Of a DNA stretch of 64,000 nt, positions 12,201 to 24,708 are shown in pieces. Origin of the DNA: Dastarcus helophoroides (Eukaryota > Arthropoda > Insecta > Coleoptera > Bothrideridae); assembly GCA_028583605.1 (NCBI GenBank), contig CM053326.1:17626046-17690045 (forward strand), given 5' to 3'. Position 1 is the stretch's first letter, and every line of letters begins with the position of its first letter. Below the pieces are notes generated by a model. The model saw nothing but the letters and a program-made list of their open reading frames with translations. It did not search any database and was not told the origin of the DNA. The position numbers and the translations under genes were made by a program.

Positions 12201-15200
12201 AAAAAAAAACAGATTTTTATGTTTTAACACGAAATTTCGACAAAATGAAGAAAATTTCGATTTGAAACAAAAATTTCGAGAAAAAAGTAATGTCAACACT
12301 GTTAAAAAAGTCCAAATTTTGAACCTTACGTCGAAATTTTAGGGAAAAATTATTAATTGTAACTTAAGATCCAATACTTTTATACCCGAAATGTGGATCA
12401 AAATTGAATTTTTGACAACAAATCGAGATTCAAATCGAAAGTTTAAGATTTTTTCTGAAATCACCTTTTAGAATTTCTTTCTTTTTCGCGACTTTTTAAC
12501 TTTAAGCTCGGGATACGAAATTCCAAGAAGTCAAAAATTAGAAACAAACTTGAGATATACAAAAATTTCGAAGTTTGTAAGTCAGCATTTTTTAATAAAA
12601 ACTCGAATATTTAACTTTAATTTTGAATCTTCAAAATTTCTAAAAAAAGAAAGACAAAACTAAAAATTTCGAAAAAAAAGGCATGAAAATTTATATAAAA
12701 ATAACCTCAAACCGTCAAAACTTCCACTTCAATCTCATAATTTTAACTTTCAACTTTCATTCGAGTTTCTTCCCAAAATTCGGTATAAAAAGCAAAGCGG
12801 CGAGGAAAAATTAACACTTAATAAACAAATGGCGGAATTTTTAGTAGAATTAAATAATTTTGGACAAAGCCTGAAATATTAGGTAAACTTTCTAAAGAAA
12901 AATAAAAATTACAAATTTGAAAAAATGATAATAATTTAAAAAAAAAGTGGAAACTTAGGTAATAATCAATTCTCAAAACTTCCCCTTTTCACTTCTTTTC
13001 GAAAAAATTTTGTCTGCATACATCAAAGTTCGTTTTAGAAGCCTCAATATCGAAATTTTGACGAAATCGAATCTCGTTTTTTTTCGTTTCACGTGATTTT
13101 GACTTATATCAGAAAATTGAAATTTTGCGAGCTTTCTTAATGGATTAAATTTATTTTTCAGTAATTTGGACTTCAAAATGTTGATAATAGTTGCTACTTC
13201 TAGTATTTTTCGAACACTGGAGCTTAAATTCAAACCTACAGATATTAAAATTTTAAGAATTTGAACAAAGAAGTTCATACTTTGCAAAAGACATACAAAT
13301 GTTGTTAAAAAAATACATAAAATAACTGGGAAGTTTTTCAATAAAGAATTCAAGAAAGTGATGTGTTGAGGTAAAAATGCATTTAGTTCGGAGAAACGAC
13401 AAAAATTACAAATAATGTAAAAATAAATGCAAAATGCATTTTATTTCTGGTCTATTTTTAGGTTTAAAAGGTTATCTAACCAAAGACAAAAATGTTTATG
13501 CGTCGCAAAATGTCATGTCAGTGGCGTGCATACAATGGAGGCAAAAAGGCATTGCCTACCCTAGCAAAATAAAAAAAAATGTAAAGGTACACCTACTCGT
13601 ATTAAAAATAATCCTTCATTATAGAGTCAACATTTTTTTTATATGTTCAATCCACTTGCAAAGGCAACCCTATTATGCCTTCAAAGCACTGGGAGTAGGA
13701 TGTGGAATATTTTCAAAAGAATAGGTGCAAATGTTATAAAGTGACTAATACTAAAGAGATATTTTTCGACGACCATCACAAAAGTCTCGAGGTTTGTGAA
13801 TGAGGGAAATAGATGATGCCGACGAAATCGTTTAAATCACGTGTTGTTTACGTTTTATTTGTAGTTGCTCAAAGTAGCCCGGAAAATAGGCACTTAAGTA
13901 TTCCTCCAATAACACTGTATAAACCTGGGAAGGTGTTCCCACTGCAAAGCCATCTATTTGTCAGTGGTGAAATTAAAACGGATCACACGCAGGCGGCCAC
14001 GTCCTAGAGCTGCAAAACTGCCACTCTGTGGAAGGCTACAAGCTAGGGTCAATACTAACAAGTTGGAAGCAACTGAGTTATCACCAAAGTGACTGTAAAC
14101 GTTCAACGGATAGTCAGCTGACAAAACCCAGATAATTTTTTTTAGTCGCCGATTCTGGATGTTTCAATGTTTTGCGTTTTGACAGAGTTCACAATCTGGC
14201 ATCTAACACAATCACTTTGATGGTAATCGGTTTGCTAATTTTATTCTAGTATAGGTACTTAAGAGTTGTGTTCTTGCATATTTAGGTCCTTTGTCAGCTT
14301 GCAGTCAATTTAAAGATAAAACACTTTTAAATATCGACTGCCAGTCGATACTATAACTCAGGATTTGGTCATTCTACTGCAGAAAAGTCAGGGTAGCTTG
14401 TTAAAATCACCTCTTGATGTAGATTGTGATGGATAGTTTTTAAAAATTGAATATTGCCAACATGACAGGCCGCCAGTGACGCCATTACCGTGAAACTTTG
14501 CGCTTGTATAGTATTGCTTCTAGCTGGGTTGATAACATTTTAAAATTTACGGTACGAAAACACAACAACAATAACAACAACAACAAAATGAAAAAATATT
14601 ATGTAGTGGTATTTATTTTATAATAAACTAAGGTCGTTACAAAAACGGTAACTGCACTGTCTACGCCGAAGCGTAGACAGTGCAGTGGGTTATGCCCCAG
14701 ACGAACCGACCATTTACGTTTTGCATATGGAAGAATACAAATGTTATTATTACATTAGTATACAATTTGCGTGTTTTAATAAAAATAACATCGAGTTCAA
14801 ACAAAGTAATATTGGCAATAAAGTTACCTTCTTACTAGTGATCTTTGTAACCTTATTTACAACGTACATTCTGGTTACCATATTGATAAAGAACAAGACT
14901 TCCACAACAAATATGTTGCGGATAATAAACAGTTTTTACACAACCTTAAAATATCTTTAAACTTGGAGCTTGGGCAATTTGTTCATTGAATTTCGTTTTA
15001 ATAAATCTTTCGATTTGTCCTACAGACGTCGCAATTTCGTAGATACCTGAATTATCGAGCTTATTTAACTTTTTTTTTACCATTAGTTAAATTACTACGC
15101 GAACAATTACCGACAACAGAAACTACTTTGTATTAATTCCTATATCGATTTTTTTTATTAGACAATCGTTTTTTAAATTTTTTATTTCTTTCGTTCTCGA

Positions 15201-18200
15201 AAAAATCATTTTAAATACCATATTAGTCAATAAACCTATTATGCCCTAAAGCCATTGCGATTAAGATACGCAAATAAATATAGATGGCGATGACTCATTT
15301 TAAATGTAAGATGTAGTTCTCTGGAAAAATTCCACTCGACAACGAATTTCAGTGTTTGGAGTTCAATGGAAAAAGCTTCCACAGAACTGAGCCATGTTGG
15401 ACTCTACAAGAATTTGCTGCTTCAGACTGTCTTGTATGCCTTAAAAATGTTGCTCTTGGGGCAATCAAAGCCATTAGTTCTTATGAGGTTATAAAAGTAG
15501 TTTGTAGAAAAAGGTACACATTACCAGCCATTTACCTGTGCTTCAATGACTGAAGCAATTCAATAGTCAATAGAATGTTCCACAATGATTATTATCACTA
15601 ATTATCGACGTGGCTTTCTTTTGGATTTACAGAAAAAAACTAGATGTCGTATTTATACATCTACCTGAGCAAAATTGAAGTGTTTGTAAGTTTATTAGAC
15701 GCACAGTTCACCTCAATAAAATTTTGACGCACACGATCACATCTGTCTTAAATACAACATACAACAATTTATGTTCAATAAATGCAAAACAAAGTGACTT
15801 TAAAACATTCAAAAGTTTGTAAGTGAAGGTAAATGTTTAAAATATCAATGTAAGTGTACCAACATATGTACATAAGTGTTAACAATCGCGAGATTGTGAA
15901 ACAACTCCAATGAAGTACCACAGGTGAGAACTTTACATCAGATATCTTTAGTAGCAGTTTTAATTATGTGGAAAATATCACAAATAATAATAATAAATAT
16001 CATAAATAAAACGTTAAGGTCAAATGACCATTTTATTTTAAACCCATTACAAATACGCATTCAGTCAATGACAACGTATCATAGACTGTTTAAAATGTGG
16101 TGGTGTACAATATTATAGAAAAATTGTAACAGCATTAAAGAATCTACACCATTAAAAATAAATGATGACAAATTATTAATAATAAACTAACATGTAAGCC
16201 AATATTTCATTATAACACTTACCAAGATTGCCAACAGAACAGTCGAAATTGTCCCATTTGCTTCTAAATAGCTGATCCTGGGAAGACTAATTCTTTAGTA
16301 CAGAACAATACAAAGAAACGAAATCATATCTTTTCAAAATGACAACAATTCTGTTAAAAGCTCTTAAACTCTCTGACGGTAAAAGTGCTAAACACAAAAT
16401 ACAATATTGTCAACTGACCAATACCTATAAAATCTATCAGATTATGTTCATTTGCTGATGATGGGGGCTTACCTCCGGCAGATCTTCCAGCTCGGGCTCA
16501 TCCGAGATGGGCGAATTTATCTCCTCCATTTCGACCTCTGAGATCGAACCGGATTGGATTAAACTGGTGGCGTCCAACACCGGATGGTGCGCGGGGGTGG
16601 TTTCCCAACCGTCCACACATTTTTTGATTTCTGCCTCCGTTCTGTTGTGGATGTTGCGTTTCGTGCAATTTTGTACATCGAGGTCCAACTGGCAAATATA
16701 CACCTACAATCACATCGATAGTAAAAGTTAGACCTGATAGAACGAACTCACTTGGAAGCCATGTTGCTTAGCGAAACTCCACATCTCCCCAAAATATTTA
16801 ACTTTGTCATTGACGTTATCGATGATGATGAAGGAAAAATAACCGTCGGTGATTGTTTTTTTGAACGATCTCATCAGAGAAGCTCTGTAAGCTTCTTCCA
16901 TGCCGGCTTCATATTCATACACCATTTCCTTTATCTTAACTTTCTTCCCGTCTTCCTCGACTTCCTTTTCCTGTTCAACCATAAAATAGTCATCCAGTGA
17001 TAATATCCTTGGCGCCGATCCGCCTTTCTCCACCTAAAACCAAATTTATAGTGCCGTCGAATTCATCAATAAACCAAATCATTACTTCTTTATCCTTGAT
17101 CAATTTCGCCAGAAAGGTTTTCCCGCTTCCGGGTGGGCCGCGCAAAATAACTACTATCCTAGGTGGGCGACTGAAGCGCCCCGGTGCATTAATCAAATCA
17201 TCTATGAGCGTCACGTTGCTGTAGGTGCGCGCGGGAGCTGCAAAAGGCTTCTCGCCTTTATCGAAATTTTTCCCACTTTTATCGCTCGAAGGCGCATCGT
17301 TAGTTTTAATAGGAAAACGTGGTTGCCTCGTCCACGACTTTTCCTGAGCTTTATCATCTTCGTCCTCCTCCCAATCCTTGTAGCGCTTACTCTGCCACGG
17401 CTTCAGCTCCTGATTGCTCTCTTTCCAATTTTTCTTACCATCCTCCTCCCAGTCGTCGCTCGGTGATTTATCTTTCCTGTAATGGGAGGCGTTTCTCCCC
17501 TCGAAAGATCGCTCCTTTTTTCTATCGTAGTTTTCCTTTTCGTAGGACCTAGCGCGCGTTTTTCTTTCGTAACTGTCATCGTATCTATCGTTCCACCGTC
17601 TGAACTCATCTGACCTCTTATACCCCGAACTGTCGTCGGGTCTCCTATAGCGGTCATCGCTCCAATTTGGCGACGGACCCCTTCGGGGATATCTGCTATC
17701 GAAATCGCGCCGACTCTCGCCGAAGGAGCGCTTATCCTCCGACGGTCTTCTATCGTAGTGCCAGTCGTCCCGGAGGACTTCAGTAGGGTAACGACGGATG
17801 GTGGGCGGGGGGTCGAACTCCGGTATCATCCGGACCGCGTCGTGCAACCACTTGGGGCGCTCGGGATAAGGAATGCGAGACACCGGCTTGTGTCTGTAGT
17901 CGAACATGTGAAGCGGTTCAACCAAGACGTCTTCTTCGGCTAAAAATTACATTACTTGAATGAATCGCGTAAACAGGACGTCCCAGCTTTTCTTGCACTG
18001 AGCTTCCCCGAATATTGAAAACTATATTCATGTCCCCCTTAAAAATTTAAACGGTTATTTGAAATTTCCAAAAAGATCGAAATTTCGAAAGAAGTCAAAG
18101 TAAAATAGATTTCAAAAAGAAATCGACATTTTCCAAAAAAGAGATTTTGAAAAACTACCGATGTTTGAAAAAATGTCTAAAATTTCAAAAAAGTTTGACA

Positions 18201-21200
18201 TTTTGAAGAAATGCTGAATTTTTGGTCAAAATTTACAAAAAAACTGAAAAAAGCCGAACATTAAACAAAAAGAAATTTTTAAAAATGTCGAAATATTTAA
18301 AAAATATCGAAATTTTATAATCAAATATTTCTAAAAGGTCCACATTTCGGAAAAATTGTCAAAAAATTTGGACATTAAAAAATTAAAAATTTTGAAACAC
18401 GACATTTTAGCTAAATTAATTAGCAATTGTGTTCTCGCGCTAACAACGCGAAGGTTACGTATTCGCTTTTTACGAGCCAAACTTCATCATTTTTCATCGT
18501 GTTGGATTATATGTATTACTTTCATCCTTTCCTCATCTAAATCTACTATTAATAAGTTAATTAACAATCTTTTTCCAAACAAGCGAGATATGTTTTAATT
18601 GTACAAGCTTCAACAATATAAGTTCTTAATTTTTTCTACTTACCTGATTTGATAGATTTATGATTATAATCGATGACATTGACAGGTTTCCACATTTCTT
18701 CTTCAATAGGTGGCACATTCTCTACATTCTGCTTCGGAAACGACTGCGTAGGTGGAAACAATGCAAGTGGTTGAGAGTTACAATCATCTGGATTGTCTTC
18801 AGCCGCCCAACGGTTGTGCCAATGCTCAGCGTCATCGTCTTCATTCCAATCACGATTTTCATCATACTGATCGAATTTTCCACGCTTAGCGGCTCCGCTT
18901 CCTTGATCGTCATTAAAATTGGTATTATCGTTAAAAGGTCGTCGGTGATCTCCCCACCTTTCATTTCTCATTCCCCCGACGTTACGATTGTCCGGACCCA
19001 CGAATGATTCGCGAGGACCCCGACTATCAAAAGCAGCTGGTCCGTTATCGAAATTAGGACCTCTGTTGACGAATCCTTCTCCTCTGTTATCAAAACGAGA
19101 ATTATCGAACCCGGGACCTCTATTGTCAAAATTTTGTGCCCTGATATCTTTATTGTCGAAGCTTGGGTTAAAATTAGAACCTCTGTTATCGAAATCTGGA
19201 TCTCTATTATCAAAACTAAGCTCTTCTTTATCAAATCCGGGACCTCTGTTATCAAATCCTGCTCCCCTGTTTTCAAATACAGATCTTCTGTTATCAAACC
19301 CTGGTTCTTTGTTATCAAACCCTGGTCCTCTGTTAGCAAATCTTGGCCCTCTATTATCAAAACCTGGTTCTCTGTTATTAAAACCTGGTCCTCGGTTATC
19401 AAAACCTGGTCCTCTACTATCAGGTCCAATTCCTTTGTTATCTGCTCTGTTCTCAAATCCGGGACCTCTGTTATCAAATGGTGGCCCTCTGTTAATTACT
19501 GGTCCTCTATTATTAAGTCCAGCTCCTCTATTATCAAGTCCAGCTTCTCTATCAAATCCGTCTCCTCTATTATCAAATCCAGCTCCTCTACCAAATCCGG
19601 GTTCTCTATCGAAACCAGGTCCTCTATCGAAACCAGGTCCTCTGTCGAAACCAGGTCCTCTATTATCAAAACCTGATCCTCTACTATTGAAACCAGGTGG
19701 TTTGCCGTCGAATCCAGGCCCTCTGCTGTCGTGGCCTCTATTATCGTAATCAGGTCCTTTGTTGCCAAAATTAGAACCTCTGTTATCAAATTCAGAACCT
19801 CTATTATTGAAATTGGAACTTCTATTGTCCAAACCAAGCCCCCTGTTGTTGAAACCTGAATTTCTAATGTCAAAACCTGAACCTCTATTTTCGAATCCTG
19901 AACCGCCGCCCCTGTTGTCCAATCCAGGTACTTTATCGAAATTGGCACCGCTTTTGTTAAAACCCGGCCCCCTCTGTTCGAAATCCTGCCTACCGAATTC
20001 GGCCCCCTTATTAAAGCTGTTTTGCCCGAATTCTTGGGGTCTCGAGAAATTACCTTGCGCTAAATTAGGCGGCGCCTTGCCGAAATCTTGCTGAACGCTA
20101 CCGGCGAAATTCCCCTGATAACGGACGTCGTCAGGCTGCATCGTGAAGCTGCTTCGTGTTTGATCGTCGAAATTGTGCACCGGATCGTTCTTGTTGGTAA
20201 AACTGTGATTGGAAGCGTCGTCGAAACTCTGATTGGACTGCTCGAATTGAGTCTGATACCCCAAGTTATCGACGGGCGGGGGGACATCCGTCTTGGGCAA
20301 ATTCTGCTTCTGGGTCACCATCGAAAGCATGCTCATTAGTTTTTGGTCCCCTAAAATATTTGTCAAACCCTTCGATATGGCGTCCAAATCGGGCCCTTTT
20401 TTCTCTTCCGGTTTTTCTTCGATTACCTCCGCATTATCAACCGGTTCTCCATCTTTAACCAGATCCAAGCCGGGGATTCCGCCGCTGTTATCGGTGGTTT
20501 TTAAAAAGCTACTATTCTGGACGTCCTCGAATGCGTCGTTGCTATTTGTACTGGTCACCGATGGGGTTTTCCCCTTGAAACTCAAAGGCTCGTTATTCCT
20601 GTCGGGCGGCGGCTGCGAGAATTGTCCGCCTAGAGAAGCTGCCGGCGAGGGCGCGCTAGTTGCAGCCGGCGACTTTACGGGAGGCGCGTTGGGAGCCAAA
20701 CCGAGGCGTTTTCGCCTCATTTGTTCGCGTCGTTCCAACAGCTGAGCCCTCCACGTCTCCCATTTTTTCTCATATTCTCTGTATTGTTGTTGGTCAGGAT
20801 GGCCAACGTTTTGGTCTTTCCACTTATTGAATTGGGCCTCCCACGCGGCGAATTGCTTATCAAACTTCTTCTCCGCCTCGGATAGTTCCTCGACATTGGG
20901 TTTGGGGGGTTCAGTGGTCGGCTTCCAGTTTGGTGGCGGTTGCGTCTGCCAATTCGGGGCGCTTGTTACATTCAAGGGTGCCATCTGGGTTGGCAAGTCG
21001 TTTAATTTTCGCTTGGCGTTATAGGGTTCGGCTTGGGAAGGATGGGGGCGTTTGTTGGGTTGATTTGATAGCCAATTCGGGGGAGGTGCAGAGAAATCCA
21101 TTTGAGCGGGTTGAATGGTGGAATAAGGCGGTCGTTGGTTGCCCTGTGTGTTATAGCTGGGTGCCGCTGTGGGCGATATTATCGGCATGCGCGATGTCGA

Positions 21201-22287
21201 CGAAGTAGGTAGTGGGTTTGGGGGGATGGGCGCTGTGGGGGCCTGGATTTCTTCCGGGGGAAGCGGCGGGTTGACAGTTTCGGTCGGCAAAGGCGGAACT
21301 ACTCCAAGCGGTGGTAGAGCTGCTTGCACACCAAGAGCAGACATCGATTTTTGATACTAAAATGTATTGTAATACAAGAGATCAAATATATTAGGGATAT
21401 CTTAACAAGTGCGTTTGTGGCGCAAAAACTTTCTAAATTCTTTCTGTATCTCTTTAGGGCGTACTCATTTCAATGAGTCCTTTCATAGCACCTATATTTT
21501 CTTCGATAACCAGATTGCTGACCACTATTGCAATTTAAAAAAAAAATTGAAAGAAGAAGACAAAGAATAAGGAAGGAGTGAAAATGAGGAAGAACAAGAG
21601 AAAGAAGGGAAAGAAAACGAAAAACGAGGAAGAAAAAAGAAAGCTAAAAAGGGGAAGAATAAGAAGAGGAAGAAGTGAAAGAAGATTAAGAGAAAGAGGC
21701 GGTAAAGAGGAGGGGGCGGAGGGGGAAGAGGAGAAGAAAGAAGGGAGAGGAAGAAAAGGAAGAGGAAGGGACAAAGCAATAATAGAAGGGAAATGAAGAG
21801 GAGAAGAAGGAAAAAATACAAATAACAAAAATTCAAATAACAAATAAGAAATGGAATTAAATAGAGAACAAAGAAAAAGAAAACGGTGGAAAGAATAAGA
21901 AACAGAAAGTGAAGAAGAAGATGAATAAAATAACCAAAAGTAGAATAGCAACAAAAAAGACTATATGTGATAAAATATCTAATAAATGACTGAGCAATTC
22001 AAAGTTCATCTTTGCTATTTTCGCCAATGCCACATATTTTCAATTGCCGTTAACATGTCTATTAAATAACTTAAAGCTCGATTTACCTCTGCGCCATATT
22101 GTTGGTGCCACTGTTGGTACTGTTGCTGCCACTGGGCCCACTGTTGCCAGTTTTGCTGTTGCATTTGCGTCCATTGTTCTGGCGTGTATTGCATAGGTGG
22201 CGCCACCACGGGGGCAGGATTTATTACCGTCGGGACGACGCCGACGGTGGGCTGCGCGGCGGCAGCTGGCCATTGGGGCCAAGACAT
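9253..22287 (-). CDS. YLPM1: YLP motif-containing protein 1 (YLPM1/ZAP3) homologue, eight exons
   Basis: The exons on the minus strand are 22087-22287, 18644-21356, 17086-17939, 16752-17033, 16473-16703, 16223-16277, 9509-9618 and 9253-9417. All junctions are GT/AG, phases agree, and they sum to 1536 residues. The N-terminus starts MSWPQWP and is Gln/Trp-rich (QQNWQQWAQWQQQYQQW). Exon 2 is proline-rich, then holds the FDNRGPG repeat region (about residues 520-845). Exon 3 is Arg/Asp-rich and ends with a P-loop, GPPGSGKT (about 1239-1246). Next come VLSLDDYF-type sequence (here ILSLDDYF), KRNIHNRTEAEI and EVEMEEI. The C-terminus has RVRWADLEERK and AIGFVVGQTNWDRM. These match the kinase-like ATPase region and C-terminal tail known for vertebrate YLPM1, a nuclear protein that binds protein phosphatase 1. 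Function in this organism is inferred. The 6.6-kb intron 9619-16222 hid the last two exons. A minus-strand AATAAA lies at 8994-8999. TTTTTAG just before the ATG may be the end of an intron in the leader. Confidence 0.93.
10629..10662. mobile_element. hAT-like terminus with internal palindrome
   Basis: CAGTGTGTCCCAACC followed by GTGTCGCGACAC resembles the CAGTGGTTCCCAACC...GTCGCGACC ends of many hAT elements. No partner end or 8-bp target duplication was located, so this is a weak call. Confidence 0.25.
11410..11636. mobile_element. Pogo/Tigger-like miniature element
   Basis: The left end is CAGTCGACTCCCGCTAAAGC. The complement of the right end is CAGATGACCTCCGCTAAAG. Both ends are flanked by TA. 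The terminal sequence and TA duplication fit the pogo branch of Tc1/mariner. The 227-bp length leaves no room for a transposase, so it is non-autonomous. Confidence 0.65.
14651..14686. repeat. Perfect 16-bp hairpin with CGAA loop
   Basis: The arms ACTGCACTGTCTACGC (14651-14666) and its exact complement (14671-14686) flank CGAA. In a degenerate AT-rich intron, a perfect GC-containing 16-bp stem is unexpected. It could be a transposon footprint or a structured element in the YLPM1 pre-mRNA. Confidence 0.9.
19020..20000 (-). repeat. 21-bp coding repeat array in YLPM1 exon 2
   Basis: Roughly forty degenerate copies of a 21-bp unit encode seven-residue repeats of the type GFDNRGP, with N/E/A for D, K for R and S/A/E for the GP positions. 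The frame is kept throughout, and the repeats occupy about residues 520-845. The composition resembles RGG/FG-like low-complexity RNA-binding tracts. The opposite strand is also open for 253 codons because of the repeat period, and that frame is not a gene. Confidence 0.93.
21536..21945. repeat. About 0.4-kb polypurine tract in YLPM1 intron 1
   Basis: The plus strand is almost entirely A and G (GAAGAAGG-type words, with a G-rich core near 21700-21780). In the transcript sense this is a long polypyrimidine tract, starting about 180 nt upstream of the exon 2 acceptor at 21357. It is capable in principle of triplex (H-DNA) formation and of binding polypyrimidine-tract proteins. Confidence 0.85.
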
Positions 22288-23096
22288 CGCCTAAAAATTC
22301 TTATTTAACAATCGACCGCACAATGATGCATACAAAATTTTTAATTAATGTGATACTTACTGATCGAGTTGGGTCTCTGTTTTATTTATATATCTACCGC
22401 TCTGTTCGACTGCCAAAAGAAAAAGTTGTTATTCATGAGGATGTAGAAATTGTCGAGTGTATTTATCAGTTTATTAGGGAAGTGTGAGGATTCTGCTAAA
22501 TGTTAAGATGTCCTAAAACTTGAATCGTTGCGGGTTTAATAAATTGTAAGCACCGCTGTCAGTAGTGACATTTTTAACTGGGATAAAGCGAGTCCCAGAT
22601 TTTTGTAATTCTTCGTATTTATTTTTTCCACCCTTGTATAAAACAGACGCAGCAATGTTCATACGACAGAGAAAACAAAATCAGAAACTACTTTTAGTTC
22701 CCTTTTAATCAATTGTTAAAACAAATTCAAATAATAAACCGAACAGCGGATCGTCTTTTAAGACTACTGAACGAATTGAAGATTGTAAATTCAATTCCAA
22801 ATCAATTAGATTTAGAAACTATGTTGCCTATTCAAGCTATAGACTTTTTTTCTCTTTTCTATTATTTTCAATAATACCAACCTTAAGTATTTAAATAAGG
22901 TAACAGATTTCATGTAATAATGTAACAAATTTTAGTTTGCTTAAAGATAGAATAAGGTTTGACTTTTAGGTTTCAAAATATATAACGTACGATTACCTAT
23001 ATCTGTTTAGCAGACGCAAATTGGGCGATTTGTTAAAATATGGGCGAGAAACGTCAAATTTTGTTTATTTCAAAAAACGTAAGAAAATGTTGCGGA

Positions 23097-23170
23097 AAGC
23101 GACGAAATAGCGCAGTCACCTAAGCACTGGTTGCGACCATCAGAATCGTAGCTTTAATTCATACCTCCCG
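23097..23170 (+). repeat. Possible tRNA-derived SINE fragment
   Basis: AATAGCGCAGTCACC followed by GCACTGGTTGCGACC resembles a polymerase III A-box region. About 30 bp on, a degenerate B-box-like TTTAATTCATACC stands where GGTTCGAATCC would be expected. It does not fold into a convincing intact tRNA. The call rests on partial motif resemblance only. Confidence 0.22.
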
Positions 23171-24553
23171 CTTTAGGTCAATGTTCATTTTTTTATCGAG
23201 GTTTTGTTTCAGTTGGCTTAAAATGCAGCTATTTTTTAAAATTTATCTCTCAAATAAGAAAGATAAAGCATATCGCAAAAAGAAATTCACAGAGGTTGCA
23301 GAAGTGTTAAAATTGTTGTTCAATACAATACGCTAATACATATCAAACAAGAAAACGCAATTTCAAGCATTTACGCGTGAAGCTGATAAATATACACAGT
23401 ACAAGTTTACATAACCTAAAAAAACAACAATTGCCTAAAACATGGTTTAATTTCCGTGAGAATTGTATACGACGTTGGTTTTTTAATTAAATGTTTTCCG
23501 TGAAAAAAATGTAATAATTTGATTAAGGTGATAATAAATGGCAGTAAATCGATAAATATCGAATTACCCTTGTTTTCATGATCAATACCGTTTATTTGCT
23601 GGTTAATATAGTTGATACTGAATTATAAATTCAAAGCGCAAAATGTTCGCACAATATTGGACGCGTTTCCTTTCTACTTAGCACAAATGCTTCTTAATAT
23701 AATTCGCACAAAAGATATTTTAAAAACACAATCTCATTAAATATGATAAATAATTCATGTTTACAGCGTATATCACCTAATTTGTCTACAGGCCGCGAAG
23801 ATGCATTTTCCTGCTGGAAAAGTGTTTTTTCAAAATAGAGACAATGTAAATTTGTTTATTTAATGTTAAAACCAAAAAACTTCCCATTTCCCAGGGAAAC
23901 AATACAAGAATTCCGCAAAAAACGACTTCAATACTTTTCTACAAGAAAAAAGTATGTGGCAGTTAATGCAAAAGGCACTGATGTTATATTTTCATCTATT
24001 AACGCTCAATTTTAAGTAAAGTGAAGCTATTAACTATTTAATTTCATTAGATTAATTCCCAAGTAATGGCAACCAGCAATAAAATTAAGATTTCGCCGAC
24101 TGCTGGTCAAGAATCAAAAGAAGCAAATTTATGTTTGCCATTAGTAATATTGCAAACAAATTGTCCTCAACGAAATTAGTCAACTTTGAATCCACCAATT
24201 TTATAGAGGAAAAAATTACTTACCCAATTGGAAACAAACACCTGAGATCTAATAAAGCAAGACCAGCGTAACCACTTCTGATTTGAGCATACTCGCGAAA
24301 AATAACCATACAGGCAATTTTCGCTTTATGAAACACGAAGCCTTCGAATTTGTAACTAACTATAAATTAAGTTGGTTAATAGTCAAAGGTTAAAATATTC
24401 GGTAAAATCAGAAAACGCCGATAATACATTAATTTGACGTTTACGCCATATTGGCTTTTAATTTATTCTATGCACCATGGCACCATGTCTAGTTCAATGA
24501 CATATAACACAGTGTTGCCAAACCTGACACACTAAAGATCTGAACTAAACAGT

Positions 24554-24708
24554 ATCGATTTGAATCTTAATGTAGATGACGTCGATGCATCTTTTGTTAA
24601 TCTTTAGATTAGTACGCTTGAAAATGCCAGTTCTGCTGGCGGCGAAATACGTATCGCATAATTATTTATTTAATTGCCGATGTGGTAAAGGGGTGAAGCC
24701 TTCTTTGA
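24554..24708. repeat. Dispersed repeat, copy A
   Basis: This copy is about 90% identical by eye to 43888-44040, which lies inside the Harbinger-like insertion. Shared blocks include GATGACGTCGATGCAT, AGATTAGTACGCTTGAAA and AATTGCCGATGTGGTAAAGG. It is probably a fragment of the same transposon family. No autonomous element surrounds it. Confidence 0.8.

Larger units (their letters stand above)
9619..16222 (-). other. Large YLPM1 intron filled with repeats
   Basis: No second gene is supported inside this 6.6-kb intron. From 10730 to 13350 it consists mainly of the TTTCGA/TCGAAA-type simple DNA. It also holds a pogo-like miniature element (11410-11636), a hAT-like terminus near 10629 and a perfect hairpin (14651-14686). 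Open frames up to 131 codons are AT-driven and lack homologues that I recognise. Confidence 0.7.

Noticed and set aside
12973..13353. 126-codon minus-strand frame in the large YLPM1 intron
   Set aside because: It consists of low-complexity AT-rich sequence without similarity or splice context.
13519..13691. CAGTGGCG...CACTG ends suggesting another hAT element
   Set aside because: Only the five terminal bases match as inverted repeats, and the flanking 8-mers differ, so it is not supported.
14685..14960. Plus-strand frame with a hydrophobic segment downstream of the 16-bp hairpin
   Set aside because: It lacks an ATG at its apparent start, sits in the YLPM1 intron, is AT-driven, and has no recognised homologue.
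18988..19749. 253-codon plus-strand frame rich in Leu, Ser and Pro
   Set aside because: It is the antisense shadow of the 21-bp repeat in YLPM1 exon 2, kept open by the repeat period.
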